64,000 bases of DNA from Formosa sp. Hel1_31_208 (GCF_900104785.1 NZ_LT629733.1:1148501-1212500); one strand, 5' to 3'. Shown: positions 52,853 through 62,389, counted from the stretch's first letter. The notes: generated by a model not told the origin, from the letters alone. A program made the numbers and translations.

Positions 52853-55082
52853 TTGATGAGGCTTTTGTATTATGGTCGTTAGCTAGTACTTCGTATAGTT
52901 TCTTCTCAAAGTCTTCCTGTTTGAAAGGTTTTGAGATGATGTCATTGAATCCAGCTTCATCAAACTCATGCATTTTGTCTTCGAGAGTTACTGCCGTTAA
53001 GGCAAAAATAGTCAACTCTTTATCGAAAGTTCTGATGATCTTAGTGGCTTCTAATCCACTAATGCCAGGCATGTGGATATCCATTAAAACGACATTATAA
53101 TCGTTTTCGCGAACTTTCTCAACAGCGTCTTCTCCATTGTCTACAATATCACACTGTAGATTCATTTTACTTAGAATCTTTTTGGTGATCATCTGGTTAA
53201 TCTTATTGTCCTCAACAATTAAGATTTTAATGTTACTAATGTCCAAATTACTAATGTTTTTAGAATAATCTTCTTTTTTAATTTTAACAGTTTCTGGAGC
53301 GTAGGTTAATGGAATTTCGAAGAAGAATGTTGTGCCTTTTCCGAGTTCACTTTTGAGGTAGATTTTTCCTTTTAGAATTTCAATAAGTCCTTTAACAATA
53401 GACAATCCAAGGCCTGTGCCACCGTATTTCCTATTAATTTGAATCGAGCCTTGGGAGAAGCTCTCAAACATATTGTCTTGTTTTTCTTTCGAAATACCGA
53501 TACCATTATCTTCAATTTCAAAACGTAAAGTATGGTCATCTCCATTATTAGAGATGCTATAAACTCTCACCCAAATATCTCCATCTTTTGTAAACTTAAT
53601 CGCGTTTCCAATTAAGTTAATGAGGATTTGTGAGATTTTTAAATTATCACCAATAAACGTTTCTGGTAAATCCTTTTGGAATTCATAATGCATCTGCACA
53701 TTATTGTCTAATGCTGAATTATTAAGGGCAGAACAGACATTCTCAACCTTAGTTTTAAGATTAAATAATACAGGATCTAATTCTACTTTATTGGCTTCTA
53801 TCTTATTAATTTGAAGGATATCATTGATAAAGGTTAACAAGTAGTCCCCCGAAAATTTTAAAGATTTTAAATGTGGTATTTGGTCTGGGTTTGGCTTTTC
53901 TTCTAAAAGCATGTTAGTCAATCCTGTAACCGCATAAAGAGGTGTTCTTAACTCATGCGTTACTGTGGATAGGAAGTTGGCTTTGGTTTTAGACGCTAAT
54001 TCTGCTTTTTTCATGGCTTCAATCAGATCGTCATTTTTTTCTTGAAGCATGTTATTAGACTTTAATCTAATATTATTATTCTTGTAAAGAGAGAGCGTTA
54101 GCAAAGATAAAATCGTTATTAAAGCAATACTCAAGATTGTTGTAATTTTTGCGAGGTTGCTATCAGATTCCTGATCTTCAACTTTCTTTTGAAGCTTTTG
54201 AAATTCAGCGGCATTATAAGACTCAATAAACTCAGCTCTTTTTTCTGGGGATAAGCTAGCGCGCTCAATATTTAAGATAGAATCTGAAAGTTTAACATGT
54301 TTTTGAAGATAGCTGTAGGCTTCCTCAAAGTTGCCATCATTTTGATAGATATCACTCAGTGTGACATAGCCTTTGTTTATGTTCTCTGTTAATTGGTTGG
54401 CCAGAGCAATCTCTAGACCTTCATTTGCTAGTGTGATACCTTGCTTATTATTGCCGAGTTTATCTAATGCTTTTCCACTATAAATAAGTGCGTCAGAAAG
54501 GATGTTATTTTGATTATTTTTTTTGGCTAATACTATGGTTTTTTCAAGCAGTGATTTGGCAGTTTTATAATCTTTAAGTTGAAGGTGTATTTTTGCTTGG
54601 TTTAGTGTAATTTCTGGAATATTAACTTCTAAATTTTGTTCTTCAAAAAGGGTTTTAGCAGAATTTAAATATTCTAAAGCATTTTTGTATTCTTCTTTAC
54701 CAGCATGCAGAATACCTTTAATACTATAAGTAACGGCTAAGTTTTGTGAATCATTGATATCGCGTTGAATTTCTGCTGCTTTTGTTAACGATACAAGTGC
54801 TTTATCAAATTCATTAACTAAAAACTGAAGTTTACCAATTTTAGCGTAGATGATACCTTGATTTTGCTTGTCTTCAGTTTTAATGGCCAGGCTTAATGCT
54901 GTTTCCAGATTGGTTTTTGCACTGAAATAATCACCACGTTGCGTGTCAAATTCGGATTGCGTGATGGTATTTTCTATACGTAGTTTCTGTACTTCAATAT
55001 CTTCAATACCATTGTTTTGGGCGGATACTGAGCACATAAAGACTAATAAAAAAGCAACTATGTAGTGTTTGGTTTGGGACAT
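52845..55082 (-). CDS. TPR-containing hybrid sensor histidine kinase / response regulator
   Basis: A 745-residue hybrid sensor kinase. The N-terminal signal peptide and periplasmic TPR repeats span about 22-270 (DYFSAKTNLETALSLAIKTE, GNNKQGITLANEGLEIAL). A transmembrane helix is at about 312-333, with a coiled linker. The HisKA box is FLSTVTHELRTPLYAV with His376. The HATPase motifs are NLIGNAIKFT, IEDNGIGIS and YGGTGLGLSIV. The receiver domain ends the protein with VLMDIHMPG and phospho-Asp668. There is no DNA-binding output. The ATG at 55082 follows a TATATTTG box. The signal is unknown. Confidence 0.93.
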   Translation of the reverse strand: MSQTKHYIVAFLLVFMCSVSAQNNGIEDIEVQKLRIENTITQSEFDTQRGDYFSAKTNLETALSLAIKTEDKQNQGIIYAKIGKLQFLVNEFDKALVSLTKAAEIQRDINDSQNLAVTYSIKGILHAGKEEYKNALEYLNSAKTLFEEQNLEVNIPEITLNQAKIHLQLKDYKTAKSLLEKTIVLAKKNNQNNILSDALIYSGKALDKLGNNKQGITLANEGLEIALANQLTENINKGYVTLSDIYQNDGNFEEAYSYLQKHVKLSDSILNIERASLSPEKRAEFIESYNAAEFQKLQKKVEDQESDSNLAKITTILSIALITILSLLTLSLYKNNNIRLKSNNMLQEKNDDLIEAMKKAELASKTKANFLSTVTHELRTPLYAVTGLTNMLLEEKPNPDQIPHLKSLKFSGDYLLTFINDILQINKIEANKVELDPVLFNLKTKVENVCSALNNSALDNNVQMHYEFQKDLPETFIGDNLKISQILINLIGNAIKFTKDGDIWVRVYSISNNGDDHTLRFEIEDNGIGISKEKQDNMFESFSQGSIQINRKYGGTGLGLSIVKGLIEILKGKIYLKSELGKGTTFFFEIPLTYAPETVKIKKEDYSKNISNLDISNIKILIVEDNKINQMITKKILSKMNLQCDIVDNGEDAVEKVRENDYNVVLMDIHMPGISGLEATKIIRTFDKELTIFALTAVTLEDKMHEFDEAGFNDIISKPFKQEDFEKKLYEVLANDHNTKASSIN

Positions 55083-55103
55083 ATTTGACCATCTCTTATT
55101 GGA

Positions 55104-55111
55104 CAAATATA
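55104..55111 (-). promoter_or_regulatory. -7 box of Bacteroidota promoter for the hybrid kinase
   Basis: The minus strand reads TATATTTG, an exact TAnnTTTG match, 21 bases before the ATG at 55082. It rules out a longer TTG-initiated frame. Confidence 0.62.
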
Positions 55112-55130
55112 AATATTTATTCGATAAAAG

Positions 55131-56129
55131 TCATGATTTCATCGATAAATTGCAAATTAAATCAATAATTCTACTAGAATATCCAGTCTCATTATCGTAC
55201 CAGCCAATAATTTTTATCATATTTCCTATTACTGAAGTCATTTGAGAATCGAAGATACAAGAATGTGTATTTCCAACAATATCAATGGATACAATTGGGT
55301 CTTCAGTATATTCTAATATATGTTTTAGTGTGGTTTCAGAGGCCTTTTTAAAGGCTTGGTTAATATCTTCAATGGTGACTGTCTTTTTTACATTGAAGGT
55401 AATATCAGTTAAAGAGCCATTGGCAACTGGTACTCGAATGCCACAACCACCAATAACATCAGATAAATCTGGAAAAATTTTAGTCAAGGCTTTTGCTGCT
55501 CCTGTAGTTGTAGGCACTATAGATTGTCCAGCCGCTCTAGCACGACGTAAATCTTTATGAGGTTGATCATGTAAACTCTGATCTGTAGTATAGGAATGTA
55601 CCGTTGTAATATAGGCTTGTTTCACGCCACAAAGCTTGTCAATAACTGAAATCATCGGAGCAGCATTGTTGGTCGTACAAGATGCATTAGAAATAATTAA
55701 CTCGTCACCTGAAATGTCGTTATCATTAACACCTACTACTACGGTTTTGATGTCATCTTCTATGGGAGGTACTGATAAAATAACACGCTTGGCACCATTA
55801 ATAATGTGGTGATTTAGATCTTTAGTTGTTTTAAACTTGCCTGTTGCTTCAATGACGAAATCAATATCAAATGAAGACCAATCAATTTGTTTAGGATGGT
55901 TAAAATTAAGAAGCGGAATGTGTCTTCCATTAATTGAAATAATATTATCCGATGAGGAGATATCATGATTTGAAACGCCATGAATACTGTCATATTTTAG
56001 TAAATGACTTAAGGTTTTTGCGTCTGCAAGGTCATTGATGGTAACAACTTGCATGTCATCTCTCTCTTGTATCAGTCGGAAAACACGACGCCCAATACGA
56101 CCAAAGCCGTTAATTGCAACGCGAATCAT
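55131..56129 (-). CDS. gap: Glyceraldehyde-3-phosphate dehydrogenase, type I
   Basis: A 332-residue glycolytic enzyme. The Rossmann start is VAINGFGRIGRRVFRLI, and catalytic Cys151 is in SNASCTTNNAAP with His178 in TTVHSYTTDQ. The NAD segment TINDLADAKTL fits an NAD-dependent form. Bacteroidota often carry two gap genes and this might be the second, judging by its noncanonical neighbours. It is downstream of lipA; the gap ATG overlaps the lipA stop (TAATG). Confidence 0.93.
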   Translation of the reverse strand: MIRVAINGFGRIGRRVFRLIQERDDMQVVTINDLADAKTLSHLLKYDSIHGVSNHDISSSDNIISINGRHIPLLNFNHPKQIDWSSFDIDFVIEATGKFKTTKDLNHHIINGAKRVILSVPPIEDDIKTVVVGVNDNDISGDELIISNASCTTNNAAPMISVIDKLCGVKQAYITTVHSYTTDQSLHDQPHKDLRRARAAGQSIVPTTTGAAKALTKIFPDLSDVIGGCGIRVPVANGSLTDITFNVKKTVTIEDINQAFKKASETTLKHILEYTEDPIVSIDIVGNTHSCIFDSQMTSVIGNMIKIIGWYDNETGYSSRIIDLICNLSMKS

Positions 56130-57007
56130 TAATTGATATGTTTTTGTGCTTTATAGGAGGATCTTACTAAAGCACTACTTTCTACATGACGGAATCCGAG
56201 ATCTAGCCCTATTTGTTTGTATTCATCAAATTGATCGGGTTGAATAAATTGTTTTACAGGTAAATGTTTTTTACTAGGTTGTAAATATTGTCCAATAGTA
56301 ACCACATCAACTTCATTTTCTCTAAGGTCATGAAGCGTTTCAATAACTTCTTCACGTGTTTCACCTAAACCTAACATGATGCCTGATTTTGTTCGACGCT
56401 GCCCTTGTTCTTTTAAATATTTCAAAACATGCATACTACGATCATATTTCGCTTGAATACGAACTTCACGTGTTAATCGTCTTACCGTTTCAATATTATG
56501 TGATACAACTTCAGGTGCTACATCAATAATTCTATCAATATGAGTTTCAATGCCTTGAAAATCTGGTATTAAAGTTTCAAGGGTTGTCTCTGGATTCATG
56601 CGTCTTACGGCTTTTACTGTCTCGCTCCACATGATACTGCCCATATCTTTTAAATCATCCCGATCTACACTTGTCAAAACAGCATGTTTGATACCCATTA
56701 TCTTTATAGAGCGCCCTACTTTTTCTGGTTCATCCCAATCAACCGTTTCTGGTCGTCCAGTCTTTACGCCACAAAATCCGCATGAACGGGTACATACATT
56801 TCCTAAGATCATAAAAGTTGCAGTTCCTTCGCCCCAGCATTCACCCATATTTGGACAGCTTCCAGAGGTGCAAATGGTATTTAATTTGTATTTGTCTACA
56901 AGCCCCCTTAATTCCGTGTATTTTTTTCCAGTTGGAAGTTTGACACGAAGCCATTTAGGTTTTGGTTGACGAGCAACTACAGGTTTCGATACGATATCAG
57001 TATTCAT
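56129..57007 (-). CDS. lipA: Lipoyl synthase
   Basis: LipA inserts two sulfurs into protein-bound octanoate to make lipoate. Numbering from the ATG at 57007, it has the radical SAM cysteines Cys72, Cys76 and Cys79 (CTRSCGFC) and the auxiliary [4Fe-4S] cysteines Cys46, Cys51 and Cys57 ([12 protein letters not shown]). The C-terminal RSSY motif (LVRSSYKA) is present. The 292-residue length is normal. The ATG is chosen over a GTG two codons earlier, since the -7 box TATCTTTG at 57027-57034 lies just upstream. Confidence 0.96.
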   Translation of the reverse strand: MNTDIVSKPVVARQPKPKWLRVKLPTGKKYTELRGLVDKYKLNTICTSGSCPNMGECWGEGTATFMILGNVCTRSCGFCGVKTGRPETVDWDEPEKVGRSIKIMGIKHAVLTSVDRDDLKDMGSIMWSETVKAVRRMNPETTLETLIPDFQGIETHIDRIIDVAPEVVSHNIETVRRLTREVRIQAKYDRSMHVLKYLKEQGQRRTKSGIMLGLGETREEVIETLHDLRENEVDVVTIGQYLQPSKKHLPVKQFIQPDQFDEYKQIGLDLGFRHVESSALVRSSYKAQKHIN

Positions 57008-57026
57008 CTTCACAATTTATAGAATG

Positions 57027-57034
57027 CAAAGATA
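57027..57034 (-). promoter_or_regulatory. -7 box of Bacteroidota promoter for lipA-gap
   Basis: The minus strand reads TATCTTTG, an exact TAnnTTTG match, 19 bases before the lipA ATG. Confidence 0.66.
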
Positions 57035-57057
57035 CAAAGTAAATTCTTAATCATATG

Positions 57058-58269
57058 TTATAATGTTGTGAGATACCAGATACTAAACCCTATTAAAAAC
57101 AGGATGCCTAACCAGCTCAAAACATGCATTATTAGACTTGGTCGCCAATCTTTTGGAGTGTGATTACTGCTTATTAAGCGGTAGTTGATTATCGCATAAA
57201 ATGGAGCTGTTAAAAAGGAAAGAATTGTCGCTATTTGTATGAGTAGTCCCATTTCAGATTTTAAGAAAAAGAAAATTAAAATGGTACCAGAAATGAGAAC
57301 TAAAATCCAATAGAAATAAGATATTTTTAGACGTTTACCAAAAATTAGTTCTGTAGTTTTTGTCATAGCTCTAGGAGAGGCATCAAGAGTTGTTAGTGTT
57401 GTGCTAAACATGGTTGTAAATGCAGCGATACCAATAATGACATAGGACCATTCGCCTAAATTTTTGGTATACATCGCTATGAGTTGATTTGCAAATGAAC
57501 CAGCCTTCCCACTGAAATTTTCACCACTCTGAAACATGACTAATGCTCCAAGTGCCAGAAAACCAAGTCCCAAGACTATTGTAGCGCCATAACCAACATT
57601 AAAATCAAATAATGAAGATTTTATACCAAATGATGCCGTGTCTTTTTGTTTTTCAAGGGCCCAAAGGGAGTGCCAAATAGAAATGTCTAATGGTGCAGGC
57701 ATCCACCCCATAAATGCGATGAGGAATCCAAATTCCATAGCATTTGGAAATATTTGGGTGATAGCTATAGGCTCAGTTGACTTCTGAAACGCGAAATATA
57801 CCGCAACAATAGTGCTTAAAGTTAAGGTGATGATGATAAACTTCATCAGTTTGTCCAAAAAGCTATACTTACCAATAATTAAAATGAAAAAGCATATACT
57901 TAATATAACTACCGTCCACATTTCTGTAGAAATAAAATCACCAAAAAGTGATGTTGCTAATCCAGCTGTTACAATAGTAACAGCGGTTTGGATAGTAAAC
58001 ATGGTAGCGAATGTCAAGAAGAAATAAGTAATTAAAACACCTTTCCCTAGCTTTTTATAACCATCTAATAAGGATTCACCCGTAGCCAAAGCATATCTCG
58101 GGCCGAATTGAAAAAATGGATATTTGAAAATATGTACAAGAAGTAAAGCCCATATCAAACCAAATCCAAAATCGGCTCCTGCTCTGGTAGACTGTACCAA
58201 ATGTGAAACACCTATTGCAGCACCTGCAAACAGTAATCCTGGACCAATTTTTTTAAGACTAAAAGTCAT
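57058..58269 (-). CDS. Nramp-like transporter with atypical metal site
   Basis: A 403-residue membrane transporter with about eleven helices and Nramp-type topology. In canonical Nramp the first helix carries DPGN and the sixth MPH. Here the equivalent in GAAIGVSHLVQSTRAGA is Gly20, Val21, Ser22, His23, and the sixth helix reads GWMPAPLDISIW with Met190-Pro191-Ala192. The Asp and Asn that bind Mn or Fe are thus missing. I recall a Bacteroidota Nramp branch that looks like this; the substrate is not known. It is coupled to the sigma factor gene upstream, sharing one base. Confidence 0.82.
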   Translation of the reverse strand: MTFSLKKIGPGLLFAGAAIGVSHLVQSTRAGADFGFGLIWALLLVHIFKYPFFQFGPRYALATGESLLDGYKKLGKGVLITYFFLTFATMFTIQTAVTIVTAGLATSLFGDFISTEMWTVVILSICFFILIIGKYSFLDKLMKFIIITLTLSTIVAVYFAFQKSTEPIAITQIFPNAMEFGFLIAFMGWMPAPLDISIWHSLWALEKQKDTASFGIKSSLFDFNVGYGATIVLGLGFLALGALVMFQSGENFSGKAGSFANQLIAMYTKNLGEWSYVIIGIAAFTTMFSTTLTTLDASPRAMTKTTELIFGKRLKISYFYWILVLISGTILIFFFLKSEMGLLIQIATILSFLTAPFYAIINYRLISSNHTPKDWRPSLIMHVLSWLGILFLIGFSIWYLTTL

Positions 58270-58817
58270 TATTTTCTTGTGATGATTTCAGCAAGTAGTT
58301 TTTTTGCTCTTAAAAGCTTCACTTTCACATTATTAATAGGTTCATTTAAAGATTCGGAAATATCTTTATAACTTAATTCTTGAAAATATCTCAGATTAAT
58401 AATTTCCTGATAATGTGGTTTTAGTTTTTTGATATCTCTTAGAAGTTTTGCAAGATTTTGTTCTGTAATAAGTTTATCCTCTGCCGAAGGTGATTCGTCT
58501 GCGATTGCTAAGTAATCCTTATTGACATGGTTATTAGATTGGCTGGTAATTCTTGATTTTTGCTTCCGTATTAAATCAATATGTATGTTTTTAGAGATAG
58601 AAATAAGCCATGTTTTAAATTCATATTTTTCATTATAGGTATGAATTTTATCAAATGCTTTTGAAAATGTCTGTATGGTAATATCCTCAGCATCATTTTC
58701 ATTTTCAGTGCGTTTTAATTGAAAGCCATAAACACTATTCCAGTATGTATCTAAAAGAAAATTAAAAGCAATTTGATTGTTTTGCTTTGCCAATTCTATC
58801 GCGTCCTTTACTTCCAA
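58269..58817 (-). CDS. ECF-type RNA polymerase sigma factor (locus 1)
   Basis: A 182-residue extracytoplasmic-function sigma factor. Region 2 is NAEDITIQTFSKAFDKIHTY with ADDITIQTF-type pattern, and KTWLISISKNIHIDLIRKQK follows. Region 4 is LRYFQELSYKDISESLNEPI and NNVKVKLLRAKKLLAE. The frame opens only with TTG at 58817, overlapping the glycosyltransferase stop by 10 bases; no ATG lies within the first 30 codons. No anti-sigma gene is adjacent: the gene downstream is the Nramp-like transporter. Confidence 0.9.
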   Translation of the reverse strand: MEVKDAIELAKQNNQIAFNFLLDTYWNSVYGFQLKRTENENDAEDITIQTFSKAFDKIHTYNEKYEFKTWLISISKNIHIDLIRKQKSRITSQSNNHVNKDYLAIADESPSAEDKLITEQNLAKLLRDIKKLKPHYQEIINLRYFQELSYKDISESLNEPINNVKVKLLRAKKLLAEIITRK

Positions 58818-59917
58818 TGCTGTGGTTTTGATGAGATATTTTTTATAAATATAAAGAATTGAAAAGTAATTAGTAAAAACTCTAGAATTGGGAGAAAGGT
58901 AATTACACTGGTTTCTTCTAACTTTTTTGAAGATAAATACAAGCTAGTATATTGGACTCCAAACCTTAATATGATTAAAGCAACTACCATTTCCCATTGA
59001 AACATTAAAATTAAAAGAGTGATGCCTAATATCCAAAAGCCTATTTGTGATACATAAAAAAGGGCAAGCATTATTTGATGAATTGGCTTGTAATGTTTGG
59101 CTGTACTAATGTGACGTCTTTTTTGAAGAATCCACGCTTTAAGAGTTGTTTTGGGAAGAGACGTTGTAAAACTATCTTTTGAAATACACAGAGCCGTATT
59201 TTTTTTGGTCGCTACTTGATTGACAAAAAGATCGTCATCACCAGATCGAATATCCATGTGGTTCATAAAACCACGAGCTTCGTAAAAGAGATCTTTCTTG
59301 TAGGCTAAATTTCTTCCAACAGCCATGTATGTATGTCCTATACGAGCATATGATAAGTATTGAACTGCTGTCATAAAGGTTTCAAATCGAATGAGTATAT
59401 TGAGCAAAGATCCTTTTGTTTTTTTGTACGGACTGTAGCCTATAATCAAGTCTTTTTCATTAGTGAATTGGTTGCTCATTCTAGAAATCCAACGATTTGA
59501 AGTAGGTTTGCAGTCTGCATCCGTAAATAACAAAAAATCATAAGTTGCAGCTTTTATTCCGAGAGTTAGAGCGTATTTTTTATTGCCCCAAAATTTCTCT
59601 ATCGGTTTAACATCAACTATTTTAATTCTATGATTGTCATTTTTGAAGGACTTCATCAGTTCTAAGGTCTCATCTGAAGAATGATCATTAATGAGTATTA
59701 ATTCAAAAGTCGGATAGTCTTGTGCTAAAATATACGGGAGGTTTACTTTTAAATTTTCAGCTTCATTTTTGGCGCAAATAATAACTGAAACTCCAATTTT
59801 TTTTGGACTTGCCTCCCGTGGTTCATATGCCGCAAGACTTCCGAAGATAATTCCGTAATAAACGAGCTGAATTACAACGAAAATCACAAAAACGTAGAAG
59901 AGTACTTCCAAAAGCAA
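58808..59917 (-). CDS. Family 2 glycosyltransferase
   Basis: A 369-residue membrane-bound GT2. The N-terminal helix is followed by the catalytic core: SVIICAKNEAENLKVNLPYI, LINDHSSDET (nucleotide Asp), FTDADCKPTSNRWISRM (DxD) and a later GDDDLFVN acid, then KAWILQKRRH in place of QxxRW. Helices near the C-terminus complete the layout. It extends a glycan or lipid; the product is not known. The start is TTG at 59917, 9 bases after the small membrane protein gene, with no ATG suited. Confidence 0.86.
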   Translation of the reverse strand: MLLEVLFYVFVIFVVIQLVYYGIIFGSLAAYEPREASPKKIGVSVIICAKNEAENLKVNLPYILAQDYPTFELILINDHSSDETLELMKSFKNDNHRIKIVDVKPIEKFWGNKKYALTLGIKAATYDFLLFTDADCKPTSNRWISRMSNQFTNEKDLIIGYSPYKKTKGSLLNILIRFETFMTAVQYLSYARIGHTYMAVGRNLAYKKDLFYEARGFMNHMDIRSGDDDLFVNQVATKKNTALCISKDSFTTSLPKTTLKAWILQKRRHISTAKHYKPIHQIMLALFYVSQIGFWILGITLLILMFQWEMVVALIILRFGVQYTSLYLSSKKLEETSVITFLPILEFLLITFQFFIFIKNISSKPQHWK

Positions 59918-59926
59918 AATTAATGG

Positions 59927-60130
59927 TTAGGAGTGTTGCGGGTCATCACAATTTTCGAATTGATCTGGAGTTTTCCCACAGAAACCACAAGCATCGCCAT
60001 TTTGATTCAGCATAGGGTTTTGACTCGCACATGTTCCAGCAAATTTACCGTCTTTTTTTGCCCAAATTTTAATAGCAATACCAGCGACACCTGCGCCTAG
60101 AAGTACTAAAGTGATAAGAAAGAGTTTCAT
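59927..60130 (-). CDS. Small membrane-anchored cysteine-rich protein
   Basis: A 67-residue protein. One hydrophobic helix (about 3-21) is followed by a tail with CASQNPML, DACGFCGKTPDQFENCDD: four cysteines in total, two of which form CGFC. This may bind a metal or act as a thiol protein. It precedes the glycosyltransferase, sigma and transporter genes on one strand. The -7 box TATCTTTG at 60147-60154 lies just before the ATG. I recall it as a conserved flavobacterial membrane protein without a function. Confidence 0.78.
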   Translation of the reverse strand: MKLFLITLVLLGAGVAGIAIKIWAKKDGKFAGTCASQNPMLNQNGDACGFCGKTPDQFENCDDPQHS

Positions 60131-60146
60131 GAGTCAATATTTTGTG

Positions 60147-60154
60147 CAAAGATA
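60147..60154 (-). promoter_or_regulatory. -7 box of Bacteroidota promoter for the small cysteine-rich protein operon
   Basis: The minus strand reads TATCTTTG, an exact TAnnTTTG match, 16 bases before the ATG at 60130. Confidence 0.66.
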
Positions 60155-60286
60155 TAGAATCTTCCTGTTTTTTGGTAAAAAAAGGATTGTATTATGTGCT
60201 ATTTCATGCCATTTGTGACTTTAATTGTATATTAAGTGTCTTAAAATAAAGATTTTAAATTTATTACTAACTAATTATTAATCATT

Positions 60287-60973
60287 ATGAAAAAATTATT
60301 GGCAGAGTTCTTTGGAACATTTTGGCTAGTCTTTGGTGGTTGTGGTAGCGCTGTGTTTGCTGCTGCTTTTCCGGAACTAGGAATTGGTTTTTCGGGTGTT
60401 GCATTAGCTTTTGGTTTAACAGTATTGACTATGGCGTTTGCTGTTGGTCATATTTCAGGAGCACATTTTAATCCAGCAGTATCAATAGGTCTTTGGGCAG
60501 GAGGGAAGTTTCCAGCTAAGGAATTATTGGGTTATATCATAGCGCAACTTATTGGAGCATGTGTTGCTGCCGCCGCTTTGTATTTTATTGTAACTGGAAA
60601 ATCTGATTTTGTTGATATTGGTGGTTTTGCCTCTAATGGCTATGATGACCTTTCACCAGGAGGCTATAGTATGGTGGCAGTGCTTGTTACAGAGTTTTTA
60701 CTAACGATGTTCTTTTTGCTAATTATTTTAGGCAGTACAAATGCTAGAGCACCCAAAGGATTTGCTCCTATAGCTATTGGTCTTGGATTGACACTAATAC
60801 ATTTAATTAGTATCCCTATTTCTAATACATCTGTAAACCCTGCGCGCTCAACGAGTCAAGCACTTTTTGCGGGTGGAGATTATCCCGCTCAATTGTGGCT
60901 GTTTTGGTTGGCACCAATAGCAGGAGCTATTGTAGCTGGATTCATTCATAAAGCCTTTTTCGATAAAGAATAA
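60287..60973 (+). CDS. aqpZ: Aquaporin Z (water channel)
   Basis: A 228-residue MIP channel with six helices. The two NPA motifs are at 62-64 (HFNPAVSIG) and 184-186 ([10 protein letters not shown]). The aromatic/arginine filter Phe42, His172, Thr181 and Arg187 matches the water-specific type rather than a glycerol facilitator. It is monocistronic, with a 156-bp upstream spacer, and ends at the strong terminator at 60986-61028. Confidence 0.95.
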   Translation: MKKLLAEFFGTFWLVFGGCGSAVFAAAFPELGIGFSGVALAFGLTVLTMAFAVGHISGAHFNPAVSIGLWAGGKFPAKELLGYIIAQLIGACVAAAALYFIVTGKSDFVDIGGFASNGYDDLSPGGYSMVAVLVTEFLLTMFFLLIILGSTNARAPKGFAPIAIGLGLTLIHLISIPISNTSVNPARSTSQALFAGGDYPAQLWLFWLAPIAGAIVAGFIHKAFFDKE

Positions 60974-60985
60974 AAATAGATTTTA

Positions 60986-61028
60986 AAAAAAGAAGCCACT
61001 GAGGATTACTCCTCAGTGGCTTCTTTTT
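60986..61028. terminator. Strong bidirectional terminator between aqpZ and the anti-sigma gene
   Basis: A perfect 19-bp stem (AAAAAGAAGCCACTGAGGA and its complement) with a TTAC loop, flanked by A and T runs on both sides. It serves both convergent genes. Confidence 0.92.
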
Positions 61029-61040
61029 GTTTTAATTTTT

Positions 61041-61838
61041 CTAGTTATTCTTACTTTTTAAAGAAATCTCTGCAACAGCATTGTCAGATGCAATAGCATT
61101 ATTGCCCTTAGGTTCAATGGTAATACTCAAGCCTAGTGCATCTTCAATATACGGTAATGACTGAAATTCTCGTTCTGAAGGATCCAAGATACCTAGATTC
61201 ACCATTCTATCTTGCATTTCTGCCCAGATTTGGTAGGTTTGATTACCTGGTAATTGTGGTAATGACACTACATCAATCATAGATGTTTTATCCACGGCAT
61301 TAATATATGCGACAGTTTTAAGGTCTTTAGCACGTTCATTTCCTCTCAAGACATACTTTTCTGTTTCAGGATTGTTAAGTCGCATGAAGCGACGCATTAA
61401 ATCATCAAGTATACTATTATTCTCAGCGATATCACTTCGTAAGTCAAAAATTTCGTCAACAACAACTTGGTTTTCTTGCAGTAGCTTACGATTCTGTTGA
61501 TACATCATCAGTGTTGATCCTGCAAATACTAAAGCTATAATGCTAGCCGCAATACTATACCAAGGTGTTTTGCGATGGGCACTTACTAATGCCATCACAG
61601 GAGCCGTCTCTTTACCTGCCTCTTTTTTGATGTTATCTAGAATAAAATGAGGTGCTTCAATAGCACTAGCTTTGGCTAAAATCTCTAGATTATCTTGTAA
61701 TCTGAGATATTCGCTTTCCACTTCAGGGTAGGTTTCAATATAATGCTCGACTTGCAGGTTTTCTGAAGCAGAGGTTTCATCTAGGATATACTTCTCAAGT
61801 ATACCTGATTGAAAAAAGTTATGTAATTTTTTTTCCAT
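61041..61838 (-). CDS. Anti-sigma factor (RskA-like, membrane)
   Basis: A 265-residue partner of the sigma factor encoded 2 bp upstream. The N-terminal about 85 residues are cytoplasmic helices (GILEKYILDETSASENLQVE) without a zinc HxxxCxxC site. A transmembrane helix lies at about 91-112 (WYSIAASIIALVFAGSTLM), then a coiled segment and a C-terminal beta domain that reads LPQLPGNQTYQIWAEMQD as in RskA. It holds the sigma factor in check until a periplasmic signal arrives. The signal is unknown. Confidence 0.86.
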   Translation of the reverse strand: MEKKLHNFFQSGILEKYILDETSASENLQVEHYIETYPEVESEYLRLQDNLEILAKASAIEAPHFILDNIKKEAGKETAPVMALVSAHRKTPWYSIAASIIALVFAGSTLMMYQQNRKLLQENQVVVDEIFDLRSDIAENNSILDDLMRRFMRLNNPETEKYVLRGNERAKDLKTVAYINAVDKTSMIDVVSLPQLPGNQTYQIWAEMQDRMVNLGILDPSEREFQSLPYIEDALGLSITIEPKGNNAIASDNAVAEISLKSKNN

Positions 61839-61840
61839 AT

Positions 61841-62389
61841 TTAATTAATTTCTGGATCATAGACCTTCTTTAGCTCTCGTAATCCAATTTTTAATCTAGA
61901 CTTTATGGTACCTAATGGAATATTTAATTCTTCGCTAGCCTCTTGTTGTGTCATGCCTTCAAAAAATAAGGCTTGTAAGACTATTTGATACTTTTTGTCT
62001 AATCGCGCCACATGCTCTTTTAAATCTATAACGTCCTGATTCAAACTTGCTGTTGGTAAGATATATACGTTAGATTTGTCAATTTGGACTTCTTTCTCGA
62101 ATCTATTGCTAAAACTTCTTAGTTTATCAATAGCCGTATTTTTAGCAATACGGTAAAGCCATGTAAATAGTTTTGCTTTTTTTGAATCGTATTTATGTGC
62201 GTTTTTCCAGACCTTCACGAAGGTTTCTTGAAGGGCATCTTGTGCCAATTCTTCATTAATTGTAACTTTTAAAATCACACCATAGAGACTATCTGCATAG
62301 TTTTCATAGAGCAGATCGAGAGCTTTGTTGTCCCCTTCCGCCAATAATTTAACAATATGTGTTTCAAGAGGTGTGCTCAAAAAAATCAA
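61841..62389 (-). CDS. ECF-type RNA polymerase sigma factor (locus 2)
   Basis: A 182-residue sigma factor of the SigK group. Region 2 is LAQDALQETFVKVWKNAHKY and LFTWLYRIAKNTAIDKLRSF; region 4 is LFFEGMTQQEASEELNIPLG and TIKSRLKIGLRELKKVYD. The frame has no ATG: possible starts are TTG at 62389, TTG three codons later, or an ATT further up. It is cotranscribed with its anti-sigma. Autoregulation is expected but its promoter cannot be read from sequence. Confidence 0.9.
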   Translation of the reverse strand: MIFLSTPLETHIVKLLAEGDNKALDLLYENYADSLYGVILKVTINEELAQDALQETFVKVWKNAHKYDSKKAKLFTWLYRIAKNTAIDKLRSFSNRFEKEVQIDKSNVYILPTASLNQDVIDLKEHVARLDKKYQIVLQALFFEGMTQQEASEELNIPLGTIKSRLKIGLRELKKVYDPEIN

